From: DASYXZ01 sp035308965
GTDB taxonomy: Bacteria > Acidobacteriota > Terriglobia > UBA7540
Assembly: GCA_035308965.1 (NCBI GenBank)
Contig: DATGFN010000024.1
Location: 35,867-99,866 of the forward strand
Direction: 5' to 3'
DNA length: 64,000 bases
Positions 35,485 through 43,791 of this stretch are shown here, in pieces. Both the position numbers and the translations under genes were made by a program. Every line of letters starts with the position of its first letter. Position 1 is the first letter of the stretch. The notes beneath the pieces were generated by a model. That model searched no databases. It saw only the letters and a program-made list of their open reading frames with translations, and was not told the origin of the DNA.

Positions 35485-35606
35485 GCCATTTTAAGGACGG
35501 CATTAACCTGGCGCAACATTTATCAAGAATTGATATTACTCCTCTATAGATGCGATTTCAAACGAGTTAGGTTGCATAGCCGCAAGCTTACAAAACTCAC
35601 GCTCGA

Positions 35607-37115
35607 TCATGCGCCAGCCGGGGGCCCCGATCCCAAGAGTTCCACAACCATCATATCTTTCAGCGCGCGGCGCTGCACCTTGCCGGTAAGTCCTTTGGGG
35701 AGGACGGGCAGAAATATGACGCGCTCCGGAGTCTTGTAGTCCGCAATCCGGCTGCGGACCAGGTTCCGCAGCTCCTGCTCGCAGGCAGTAAGTCCTTCGC
35801 GGAGGGCGACGAAGGCGATCACCTTTTCGCCGTGGACAGCGTCGGGCATGCCGATGACGCCGGCCTCGAGCACAGCGGGATGGTGATACAAAGCCTCTTC
35901 CACTTCCTGGGGCGAGATGTTCGAGCCGCCGCGAATAATGATCTGCTTGACTCGCCCTTCGAACCAAAAGTAACCGTCGCCATCGCGCCTCGCCAGGTCG
36001 CCGGTGCGCAGCCAGCCGTCATCAAAGGTAGCCTCGGTAGCTCGCGGGTCATCCCAATATCCCACGCAATTGGCGGGGCTTTGCACTTGCAGTTCGCCCA
36101 CTTGGCCGTCGGCGACGAGGTTGCCGGAGAGATCGACTATGCGCGTATCCACCAGGTCCATGGCGGGGCCTACGGAGCCCGCCCGCAGGTTGCCCTCGCG
36201 AATGCAGGTGATGGGCACAGACTCGGTCATGCCCAAAATCTCCCGCACCGGAATTCCAAAAAGGGCACGGAAGCGCTCTTGCAGAGTCACCGGCACCATG
36301 TCTCCGCCGGCGATGCACAAACGCATGGAACTGACCTCACGCGGATTGCGGCCCTGTTCTTCCACCACGAACCGCAGCATGGCGGGCAGGATAAGAAGGG
36401 AGGAGCACCGCCAACGCTCGATCAAGTCCAGGGTCTGCGCGCCGTCGAAGGCAGGAAGTAGAACTACCGTTCCGCCGCAGGATATTCCCGGCAGAAGCAC
36501 GCAACTGAGCGCCGCCACGTGCATCATTTGAGTGGCGGCCAGCAGAGTGTGCGTTTCATCCAGACCCAGCGAGGCCATCAGCTCGGTTGCGCCAATCAGC
36601 GAAACGTGCGTGTGCATTACTCCTTTGGGCCGCGCTGTGGTGCCGGAGGTGTACAAGATCGCGGCGATCTGATGAGGAGAAACCTCGGGCAATGGGCCGC
36701 TCCCAGATTCCGTGGTTTCGAGCGATGGAAGCGCCGTATAGAGCCGCTGAAGATCGGGACATTCCGCGCGTACTTCCTCGATGAGGGACACCAACTCGGG
36801 CTGGCTGAAGCACAACTTGGCTTTGGAGTGTCCGAGGATGTAAGCAATCTCCGGGGCCTTCAATCGATTGTTGACTGGCACCGCGATCAGGCCAGCCTTG
36901 AAGCAGGCGTAATAGAGCTTTACCACTTCCACGGAATTGCACCAGTGGATGGCCACGCGGTCGCCGGGTTCGAGCCCCTCATGCAATAGCCAGCGCGCCA
37001 GGACGTCGGTGGACCGGTCCAGCTCCTGGTAGGAGACTTTTTGGTCGCCGCAGATGACCGCGGGTTTTTCCGGATTTCTTTGGGTTGAAAGACGAAGAGT
37101 CGTGCCCAGATTCAT
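35607..37115 (-). CDS. AMP-forming acyl-CoA synthetase/ligase (ANL superfamily)
   Basis: A 502-residue adenylate-forming ligase with all family motifs. The P-loop-like ILYTSGTTARPKGVMHTH lies near 155, GMTES near 290, GWLRTGD near 370, the hinge GRVKQIIIRGGSNISPQEVE follows, and the catalytic Lys lies in LTGKVQRR. It activates a carboxylic acid with ATP and transfers it to CoA. Length and motifs fit medium- or long-chain fatty acid or aromatic acid ligases; the substrate is not readable. It stands alone, convergent with nothing, with a 142-bp gap to the next gene. Confidence 0.92.
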   Translation of the reverse strand: MNLGTTLRLSTQRNPEKPAVICGDQKVSYQELDRSTDVLARWLLHEGLEPGDRVAIHWCNSVEVVKLYYACFKAGLIAVPVNNRLKAPEIAYILGHSKAKLCFSQPELVSLIEEVRAECPDLQRLYTALPSLETTESGSGPLPEVSPHQIAAILYTSGTTARPKGVMHTHVSLIGATELMASLGLDETHTLLAATQMMHVAALSCVLLPGISCGGTVVLLPAFDGAQTLDLIERWRCSSLLILPAMLRFVVEEQGRNPREVSSMRLCIAGGDMVPVTLQERFRALFGIPVREILGMTESVPITCIREGNLRAGSVGPAMDLVDTRIVDLSGNLVADGQVGELQVQSPANCVGYWDDPRATEATFDDGWLRTGDLARRDGDGYFWFEGRVKQIIIRGGSNISPQEVEEALYHHPAVLEAGVIGMPDAVHGEKVIAFVALREGLTACEQELRNLVRSRIADYKTPERVIFLPVLPKGLTGKVQRRALKDMMVVELLGSGPPAGA

Positions 37116-37258
37116 GGGCGGTGAGTCTAAACTAGGTGAGCGCGAAATACAATCCGGTGGCGGCGCGATTGAACGCGGGGCCGGTCGATAGAGCTATGCA
37201 CGGTCAACTCATTTTTGAAGTCGGCGTGGGTTCTGTGGTCCGGAAAAATCTGCGCAGG

Positions 37259-38098
37259 TCACTGCATGTTTTCGGTCGGCGATTTGGCGTCACCGGTTCG
37301 GACGGGCATTTCCTCCAGAATCGTGTAATCGGACGGTACTTCGAAGAGAGAAGCGGGCGGCTCATCAAGAGAGATGTTGATAAGCCGGGTCACCGAATTT
37401 CCCATGCGTGGATCATCGATTTTAACGAGGAGGGGAACTTGCAAGGTCGTAGAATTCCACACTTCTCTGACCCTAACGACAGGCAGGGTGTTGCCGAACA
37501 TCCCGGCTGGATAGGTGATTGTATTCCGAGAGCCATGCGCCTCAAGACCCTCAATCGACATTTCCCCGAGCGGTTCGGTTGTGGACTCGAACTTGGGCCG
37601 CCTGCTCACCGGACGCGGCGGAAATTGCTGCTGCACCGTGCCGGCTGCCTGGATGGGCGGGGGAGGCGTAAATAGGCGCGTGACACTCTTGCGCGCTGTA
37701 TGCTCGTGGGGATTCAAATCATATGTCACTCCGGCCACAGGGTCGTTGATGGTGATGGAGGCCGGGGAGCCATTCGCCGCATCCTCTGCGCCACCACTGA
37801 ATATTGTAAGCTCGCTGCGAAAACGTCCTTCGCTGTCCCGGTAGACCTTCATCACCCGCTTGCTCGTAATTTCATTTCCGTCCGCAAGGTTTCGCGTGAT
37901 TTCAGTTATCTCCTCTCCCGAGTAGGGCTCCACCTTCACGCTCCCAAAATGGGGTGTGATTGAAGCCGCCGAGAATTGACCTTGCTGCCCTACGCTGATC
38001 GTCACAGTTCCTTGCGGTGCAGCGAGTGGCGCGCTCATCAACAGCATGATGATAGAAGCTGTAAGCTTTAGGCAGGAAGCTTTCAGATAGGAGTTCAT
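37259..38098 (-). CDS. Secreted protein of unknown function, acidobacterial type
   Basis: A 279-residue protein with a signal peptide (about 1-29). GGAGG stands 8 nt before the ATG at 38098. A landmark is EPYSGEEITEITRNLADGN followed by KRVMKVYRDSEGRFRSELT, a pattern I associate with secreted proteins in Acidobacteriota genomes. The middle is proline rich (FTPPPPI, FPPRPVSRRP). The C-terminal half reads like a beta sandwich (VREVWNSTTLQVPLLVKIDD). No enzyme motif is visible. The function is unknown and I do not propose one. Confidence 0.8.
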   Translation of the reverse strand: MNSYLKASCLKLTASIIMLLMSAPLAAPQGTVTISVGQQGQFSAASITPHFGSVKVEPYSGEEITEITRNLADGNEITSKRVMKVYRDSEGRFRSELTIFSGGAEDAANGSPASITINDPVAGVTYDLNPHEHTARKSVTRLFTPPPPIQAAGTVQQQFPPRPVSRRPKFESTTEPLGEMSIEGLEAHGSRNTITYPAGMFGNTLPVVRVREVWNSTTLQVPLLVKIDDPRMGNSVTRLINISLDEPPASLFEVPSDYTILEEMPVRTGDAKSPTENMQ

Positions 38099-38245
38099 GA
38101 CCCGGACCTCCCATTAACCCAGTGTCAATTAGATTGCAATCATTATATCCTTAGTTGCCTGAACCGCAAGTGTCCCTCGGGGTTCGCGCTCAGTTAGGAG
38201 GAAGATCGCTGTGTTCCCAAAACGTCTCGAATTAAGTTCTGCACA

Positions 38246-39346
38246 CTACTTGCTCCCAATAATTTTCCCTTTCGTCTTTGGGTCAATGTAGTGTTCAAAC
38301 GCCTTCCCGAGAAATAGATCCCTTCTCTTGATCGCGTAAGGTTCAACAGAAGCTTGGGAGATGTGCTTCTGGTATTCCTCGAGTATAGTGCGATTGTCAG
38401 GTTCCTTGAAATTGCTCAAGAGCTTGAGGTTGTGGCTAATCTCAATTAGCAATTTCAGGTAGAATTCAACAAATTTGGCAACTAGGCGCGTTTTCATCTG
38501 CAGGAACAACCCCTCGATGAATAAGTACGCTGAAACCGCGACCGCCCTGCTGGAGATGCCCTTGGCTTCCTCCCCGAAGTGGTCATCCATTACCTTAAGA
38601 ACCTGTCTTATGCGGACGAGGTTTTCGTCATTGTCGTCCAGATCGTACTTGTCTTTGAAGAAGTCTTCGAGGTCGTCGTACCGCGCCCGCACGAAATCCC
38701 CGGTTTCGTTGCGACTAAACGAGTTGATGCAGATCTGCGCTAGTGTGAATTGTCGTGAGAACCTCCTCTCGGATAAATTCGTGTGCCTGAAAAATGGCGC
38801 ATCCTTCCCCATCTCCTTGTATACGAAATCTCTAATGGTGCCCGAGTGGGTCTTTAGCAGCTCTCCAGAATTGAGTCTGACTCCAAGCTGTAGGCGCCTG
38901 AATATTTCGCGCAAGAACTCTTCATCGTCCATCTCAGGATAAACTACGAATGTCAATTTGAAATCCTCGATATTCCTGGCGAGCTTGGGCAGCGAACTCC
39001 GAAGCTCCTTGTAGGTGTACCGGTCCGAGCCCACCTTCAGAGTCAGGACGCTGTCCCCGGCCTGTTCTGGCTTGAAGAAATTCAACAACGTCGCCATTCT
39101 TTGCTTCCCGTCGATGCACTCGTAGTCGAAGTTCTCGTTGTCTACCACTCGTGCGAGATAAATCTTCGGTATGTCAATGTTTTTGTGGATCGAGTCGATC
39201 AAATCTTCTTGGGTCTTTCTCGACCAAATTTTTTCGCGCTGATAATCCGCATCGAGATCGATTCGATAAATGTAGTCATCGATAAAGTCCTTCACTGTGA
39301 CCGCCATTAACTCTCTTGAGATCCGTTGTGTCGTTTTGGTGGGCAT
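38246..39346 (-). CDS. DUF262 (GmrS-like) protein, third gene of candidate defence cassette
   Basis: A 366-residue protein with a DUF262 N-terminal domain: DYQREKIWS at 35-42 and CIDGKQRMATLLNFF at about 78-90, the DGxQR motif that binds and hydrolyses nucleotide in GmrSD and related proteins. The rest is helical. The HNH (DUF1524) domain of GmrSD is absent, so it is probably not a nuclease by itself. The ATG at 39346 has GGAG 7 nt upstream. The gene follows the SIR2-like gene by 17 bp (stop at 39364). G+C is visibly lower than in flanking genes. A sensor or regulator for the SIR2-like effector is my inference. Confidence 0.88.
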   Translation of the reverse strand: MPTKTTQRISRELMAVTVKDFIDDYIYRIDLDADYQREKIWSRKTQEDLIDSIHKNIDIPKIYLARVVDNENFDYECIDGKQRMATLLNFFKPEQAGDSVLTLKVGSDRYTYKELRSSLPKLARNIEDFKLTFVVYPEMDDEEFLREIFRRLQLGVRLNSGELLKTHSGTIRDFVYKEMGKDAPFFRHTNLSERRFSRQFTLAQICINSFSRNETGDFVRARYDDLEDFFKDKYDLDDNDENLVRIRQVLKVMDDHFGEEAKGISSRAVAVSAYLFIEGLFLQMKTRLVAKFVEFYLKLLIEISHNLKLLSNFKEPDNRTILEEYQKHISQASVEPYAIKRRDLFLGKAFEHYIDPKTKGKIIGSK

Positions 39347-39363
39347 AGGTGTCTCCGCCTATT

Positions 39364-40344
39364 TCACAACTTCCGCAGCCGCCGCGTTGCCCTTACTGTG
39401 GATTCGCCGAGCATACGCTCACTTTTGCGTTTGAGCCAAGTCTTAAAAGGATTAGGTGGATTTACATCCGCGATTGAGCCCTCTACATCAACCAAGGTTT
39501 TAATTCGCGGAAAGAACCCAAAATTCCTCCGGATGGCCTCCCCATCCAGAGTGGAGCTTATAATCTCGATCTCGAATTCTATGTCCCTCCATAGGTGCGC
39601 CTTGAACAGTAGATCAATTAAGTGGGCATCATTTGGACTGAGCGAGCAACCGATTACCCGAAGCGTGTCGCATTCTATCAGGATTTCCAGTGCCCGGTTC
39701 CAGATGAAGCCATACGGCGCGTGCAGGTAGCTCTTGGCGGACCCAAGTGGGATGATATCGATTCTCCTCCACTTGTCCCTTATTCGTTGCCTTCTCCAGT
39801 TGAATGATCCGTGCAGCTTAAGGAGGGGTAGTTGGGGTGGCGAGTCATCTTTGCGCTGGGAGAAACAGTAGTCCGGGGGTCCGTAGAGCTCCTCATATGC
39901 CTCGTCCAAGACGCTGTCGTAGTTTAAGCTTATCAAGCCAATCAATTGCTCCTTCACTGTCGTTTGCTCGTGCTTGTGAAGATCGAGGAGGGCTTTGTGC
40001 AAATAGAATCGCCTAGTTCGGGAGGGGGTGAGTATCCGTTCGATGTCCTCCTGCACAAGGGTCTTCAGACGCCTAGTCTTGTAGTCCCAGTCGTGGACCT
40101 TACTGCTCTCAATAAGGCTTATTAACAGCTCGATGTTCAACTTTCCAGAAGTCCCGGAAACCGTTTCCACCCCTTTCCTGTATTTATACTCACTTCTAGC
40201 CCTCTCAATCACTCTTGAAGAGACGTCTCGGACCAGGAGTCCGAGTTGTTTCTGCTCGAGGTCTGGAACGAGATCCTGGAGTTCAGCGTGCGTCGCGCCT
40301 GCACCGAAGAGGTATACGATTTTTTTTACTTGAACGTCAGGCAT
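39364..40344 (-). CDS. SIR2-like domain protein (probable NAD-consuming effector)
   Basis: A 326-residue protein from the ATG at 40344 (a GTG at 40374 is possible). The Rossmann-type entry YLFGAGATHAEL, SLNYDSVLDEAYE (Asn near 141), LLKLHGSFNW (His near 178) and VIGCSLSPNDAHLIDLLF (about 230-248) are the marks of bacterial SIR2-like proteins used in phage defence. In those proteins the Asn and His are needed for NAD+ cleavage. No second domain follows except a basic C-terminal tail. It is the middle gene of a tight three-gene set, so it is probably co-transcribed with the methyltransferase and DUF262 genes. NADase activity is inferred. Confidence 0.88.
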   Translation of the reverse strand: MPDVQVKKIVYLFGAGATHAELQDLVPDLEQKQLGLLVRDVSSRVIERARSEYKYRKGVETVSGTSGKLNIELLISLIESSKVHDWDYKTRRLKTLVQEDIERILTPSRTRRFYLHKALLDLHKHEQTTVKEQLIGLISLNYDSVLDEAYEELYGPPDYCFSQRKDDSPPQLPLLKLHGSFNWRRQRIRDKWRRIDIIPLGSAKSYLHAPYGFIWNRALEILIECDTLRVIGCSLSPNDAHLIDLLFKAHLWRDIEFEIEIISSTLDGEAIRRNFGFFPRIKTLVDVEGSIADVNPPNPFKTWLKRKSERMLGESTVRATRRLRKL

Positions 40345-40408
40345 AGACGGGCCAGCGGGAGAGGCCAAATGCACAGTGGTGGTGCTTAAAACTTGGGTAT
40401 TTGATGCC

Positions 40409-41368
40409 TTAGATCTGAGAGGCCTGGCATCTCACCTGCGAACGCCAACGGGCCCCAGAGGCCTCCTTGCAAGGCGGGGGTGTCGCAACTCGCGTATGAC
40501 CCTTATGGATGATGACGTGCGAACGTCCCTGCCCGAATACATCGCAGAGCTTTGTTTCGAGGCGGTCCTTGGCCATCTTGACATAGGCGCGTTCGATTTC
40601 GACACCGATGCTGTTTCTACCACTGCGCGCCGCGGCAAGAAGTGTTGTTCCGGTACCCATAAACGGATCCAGCACGGTGTCACCGGTGAAGGAGAACATC
40701 CTGACCAGCCGATATGCCAGTTCTTCAGGATAGGGAGCGGGATGCTCCTTCGTAGACTCTCCCGTCAGGCCATACCAAACCTGCTGGAACCATTGCTGGT
40801 ATTCGCCCTCGCTCAACTTGGATGCGACCCTCTGCTGTTCTGTGGGCTGGCGGTAGCCGCCTGGTTTCCTCAGCATTAGGATAAATTCAACGTCGTTTTT
40901 GATGATGGCATTCGGCTCGTAAGGCTTGCCGAGAAACCCCGCGGAACCGTTCTCAACTTCGTAAGCGGCGTTCGAAATCTTGTGCCAAAAGATCGGGCTG
41001 AGATTATCGAATCCAATCTTCCTTGTCCTTACTATGATGTCCGCATGCATGGGCATCACCGAATGCCGGCCGTGCTTCTTCCTCGACAAACAAACGTCGC
41101 CAACCACGCAAACTAGACGTCCACCCGGAACCAGCACCCTGAAACAGTGCTTCCAAACTTTCTCGAGCTCATCGTGGAATTCGTCGTAGCTCGCAACCGC
41201 ACCTAGCTGCCCCTCTCGAATCGGGTATTCCTTGAGCGTCCAATATGGCGGGGAAGTCAGAACGAGATGAACTGAGCCAGATTCGATCCAATCAAGAGAC
41301 CGGGAGTCACCCAGGTGGATGACGTGCTGAGTTGTGTTGGCGGATTCGACTGCGGTAGCTTCCATCAT
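40409..41368 (-). CDS. Site-specific DNA methyltransferase, beta class, predicted N4-cytosine
   Basis: About 319 residues from the ATG at 41368 (TTG at 41401 also open). The catalytic motif TSPPYW comes near the N-terminus and the cofactor-binding VLDPFMGTGTTLLAAARSG near the C-terminus, which is the beta order. SPPY rather than DPPY predicts N4-methylcytosine. The region between is the target-recognition part. The C-terminus carries an unusual basic, cysteine-containing tail. No restriction enzyme gene is adjacent; instead SIR2-like and DUF262 genes follow within 65 bp. It would mark host DNA if the cassette is a defence system. Confidence 0.92.
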   Translation of the reverse strand: MMEATAVESANTTQHVIHLGDSRSLDWIESGSVHLVLTSPPYWTLKEYPIREGQLGAVASYDEFHDELEKVWKHCFRVLVPGGRLVCVVGDVCLSRKKHGRHSVMPMHADIIVRTRKIGFDNLSPIFWHKISNAAYEVENGSAGFLGKPYEPNAIIKNDVEFILMLRKPGGYRQPTEQQRVASKLSEGEYQQWFQQVWYGLTGESTKEHPAPYPEELAYRLVRMFSFTGDTVLDPFMGTGTTLLAAARSGRNSIGVEIERAYVKMAKDRLETKLCDVFGQGRSHVIIHKGHTRVATPPPCKEASGARWRSQVRCQASQI

Positions 41369-41422
41369 GCTTATACTATCGGCATCTTGGGGAATGAGCA
41401 AGAGTCTCCGTTGAACCGCCCC

Positions 41423-42442
41423 TTATGACTCGCGCCGGGCCATTTGCTGGGAAAGTTCTCTCACTTTCTCAATCAGCCCCGGAAGCCGGGACAAGCAAGC
41501 GTTGATGCGTTTGTATTCCGCCAGGGGCCTTACCGGGTTCCCCCAAACGGCGCTGCCTTTGCGGATCACCTTGCCCGGGAAAACCGCGCCCGCGCCTCCA
41601 ATCATGACGTGATCTTCCAGGCGGACGTGATCGGCGATGCCGACTTTGCCCCCTAGGACGACGTAATCGCCAATGTCTGTGCTGCCGGAAATTCCGACTT
41701 GCGCGGCGATCACGCAGTGGCGCCCGATTTTTACGTTGTGGGCAATTTGGCAGAGGTTGTCAATTTTCGTCCCCTGCCCGATCACCGTGGTTCCCAGCGA
41801 CCCGCGATCGAGGGTGGAATTGCTGCCGATTTCCACGTCATCTTCAATGATCACTTTTCCAAGCTGGGGAAATTTGTGATGACGGCCGTCGGCAAAGACG
41901 TAACCAAAACCATCCGAACCCACCACCACGCCCGCGTGCAGTACCACTCGATTTCCCAGTTGAGCGCCGGGGTAAAGCGTGACGCGAGGATGGAGGACGC
42001 AGTGCGAGCCGATTTGAACGCCTTCGCCGAGGCAGACGCCGGCGGAGAGGCGTGTGCCCACTCCTATTTTCGCGCCGCTTTCGATGACAACGTGAGCCCC
42101 AATACTCACGTCCGCGGGCACATTAACATCGGACGCGATGACAGCGCTCGAATGAATTCCCGGAGGATAATTCACCGCCGGATGAAGCGTGCTTGAAGCT
42201 TGGATGAAAGCAAGCTTGGGGTTGGCAACGGCCAGGGTGGTCTGGCCCATTAGAGACGCTCCTTCCGGGACCAGGATGAGCCCGGCACGCGCGCCCGCGG
42301 CTTGTTTAAGACCCTTTGCGCCATCCGCGTAGGTCAGCGAATGAGGGCCGGCATCGTCGAGTCCTGCTACATCATGAATTTCACGCGAGCCGTCACCTTG
42401 AATCTTCCCTTCCAGCAATTCGGCAATCTGTTTAACGGTCAT
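41423..42442 (-). CDS. lpxD: UDP-3-O-(3-hydroxyacyl)glucosamine N-acyltransferase
   Basis: A 339-residue LpxD, third enzyme of lipid A synthesis, adding the N-linked hydroxyacyl chain from acyl-ACP to UDP-3-O-acylglucosamine. The N-terminal uridine-binding domain (about 1-100) is followed by many hexapeptide repeats forming a left-handed beta helix (IGAHVVIESGAKIGVGTRL and on). The catalytic His lies in NLCQIAHNVKIG. The C-terminal helices finish the trimer. Length matches the family. It shows the organism makes lipid A. It is transcribed in the same direction as the LpxL-like gene upstream, 293 bp away with a palindromic repeat between. Confidence 0.97.
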   Translation of the reverse strand: MTVKQIAELLEGKIQGDGSREIHDVAGLDDAGPHSLTYADGAKGLKQAAGARAGLILVPEGASLMGQTTLAVANPKLAFIQASSTLHPAVNYPPGIHSSAVIASDVNVPADVSIGAHVVIESGAKIGVGTRLSAGVCLGEGVQIGSHCVLHPRVTLYPGAQLGNRVVLHAGVVVGSDGFGYVFADGRHHKFPQLGKVIIEDDVEIGSNSTLDRGSLGTTVIGQGTKIDNLCQIAHNVKIGRHCVIAAQVGISGSTDIGDYVVLGGKVGIADHVRLEDHVMIGGAGAVFPGKVIRKGSAVWGNPVRPLAEYKRINACLSRLPGLIEKVRELSQQMARRES

Positions 42443-42489
42443 GCAGGCCCCCCGTGTGGCTGGCCCTTGGGCCGGCCTCTTAGGGTAGT

Positions 42490-42587
42490 GGGTCAGTTTT
42501 TTTGTAGCGGCGGTCTATGACCGCCGGCTCATGATTCAATGATTTACGGCGGTCATAGACCGCCGCTACAAGAAAGCCTAACTGAAC
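42490..42587. repeat. Large palindromic repeat, relative of the 786 and 25793 copies
   Basis: Perfect 25-bp arms (42502-42526 and 42547-42571, TTGTAGCGGCGGTCTATGAC and its complement) flank a 20-bp spacer. Outer sequences GGTCAGTT and AACTGAAC pair imperfectly, like the GGGTCAG/CTGACCC arms of the other copies. 42588-42735 holds no gene, only further GC-rich repeats. Confidence 0.85.
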
Positions 42588-42735
42588 GTCCACCCCTCTT
42601 AAGTGTGATTTGTTTTAAGCTTCGAACTTTGGACCGCCTCCCGCTCCGAATCCCGGCCGGGGCAAGCTTGCTAAAGCGGAGCCCGCTGAAGCGAGGTCTC
42701 GCCGAGGCGGATCCGCCTAGGCGACTCCGGCCCTA

Positions 42736-43710
42736 CTAATACAACGGTGGCTCGCCCGGAGGCCTCGTCTTCCACCGGCGGTGAACCCAAAGCCAATGGT
42801 CGGGATACCGGCGAACGTATTCCTCAATCAAGCGGGTAAAGTTCGCTGTGTTGGCAAGGATTTCATCTTCCGCGTTGTCCTTCTTGATCCACTCCACCGG
42901 ATCAAAGCGGAGCTTATATTTTCTAGCTTTCTTGTCCCAAATCACAAGGCCGAGGACAATGGGCACGCCCGTCCTGCGCGCCAGTCGCGCCGGCGCCGTA
43001 GTGGTGCAGGCCTGACGACCAAAGAAATCGACAAAACCGCCCTCGCCCGGCAACATGTTTTGGTCCATCAAAATGCCTACAGCCTCTGAGTTCTTGAAGG
43101 CGCGCAGCACTTGCGATCCGAACTTGGTCTTCTCGATGGGCCGACCTCCGCTGCGTGAGCGATAGCGCTCTACCAATGCTCCGATCAAAGGATTATCCAG
43201 TTCGCGCACCACAAAGTTGCAAGGGTAGCCGTACAATCCGTGGGCAAAAGAGCTGATTTCCCAATTGCCAAAATGGGCGGTGAGGAACAGAACACCCTTG
43301 CCCTGACTTTGGGCGCGGGCATAATTCTCAAATCCCTCATAAACAAGCAAGCGCTCGATATTGCCCCGGTTCATTCGAGGAAATTGCGCGAAGTCAGCCA
43401 GCATGCGTCCGAGATTCTGAAACAGGGCGAACAACACCCGACGCTGATCGCGCGCGGACCATTCCGGAAACGCCAGACGCAGGTTCAACATTCCCACGCG
43501 CCGGAGGCGGGGCCACAACCAATAACTGAGGGCGGCAAGGACTGCGCACACTCCGCGGGCCACGCGGTGGGGAAGCCAACCGAGCAGCTTCAGAACCATT
43601 GAAGCGGCGAAGTACTCCAACTTTTGGCGGCGGGTGGGATGTTTGTGAACGCGGGCTTGGTCAGGAGCGCTGGCAAGAGTTGAAACGTCATTCGTCGTCA
43701 ATTCACCCAT
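42736..43710 (-). CDS. LpxL/HtrB-type lipid A late acyltransferase
   Basis: About 324 residues from the ATG at 43710 (the open frame extends upstream without a better ribosome site; GGTGGA lies before this ATG). One membrane segment near 35-60 anchors it. The catalytic motif HFGNWE (H-x4-E) and DQNMLPGEGGFVDFFG are the LpxL-family marks. The C-terminus is YPDHWLWVHRRWKTRP. It adds secondary acyl chains to lipid A using acyl-ACP or acyl-CoA. Its position upstream of lpxD supports this. Confidence 0.92.
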   Translation of the reverse strand: MGELTTNDVSTLASAPDQARVHKHPTRRQKLEYFAASMVLKLLGWLPHRVARGVCAVLAALSYWLWPRLRRVGMLNLRLAFPEWSARDQRRVLFALFQNLGRMLADFAQFPRMNRGNIERLLVYEGFENYARAQSQGKGVLFLTAHFGNWEISSFAHGLYGYPCNFVVRELDNPLIGALVERYRSRSGGRPIEKTKFGSQVLRAFKNSEAVGILMDQNMLPGEGGFVDFFGRQACTTTAPARLARRTGVPIVLGLVIWDKKARKYKLRFDPVEWIKKDNAEDEILANTANFTRLIEEYVRRYPDHWLWVHRRWKTRPPGEPPLY

Positions 43711-43791
43711 TCGTCCACCCTGACTTATTCGGCGGGTAGATCGCCCGGCGTCCCGCCCCCGGCAAACCACACGAGAATTGAGGTCGTTCCA

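Noticed and set aside
38246..39346. Type IV GmrSD restriction enzyme
   Set aside because: Only the DUF262 half is present; no DUF1524 HNH domain in this gene or its neighbours.
42490..42587. CRISPR repeat
   Set aside because: A single palindrome with two arms and no regularly spaced units; it is a dispersed inverted repeat.
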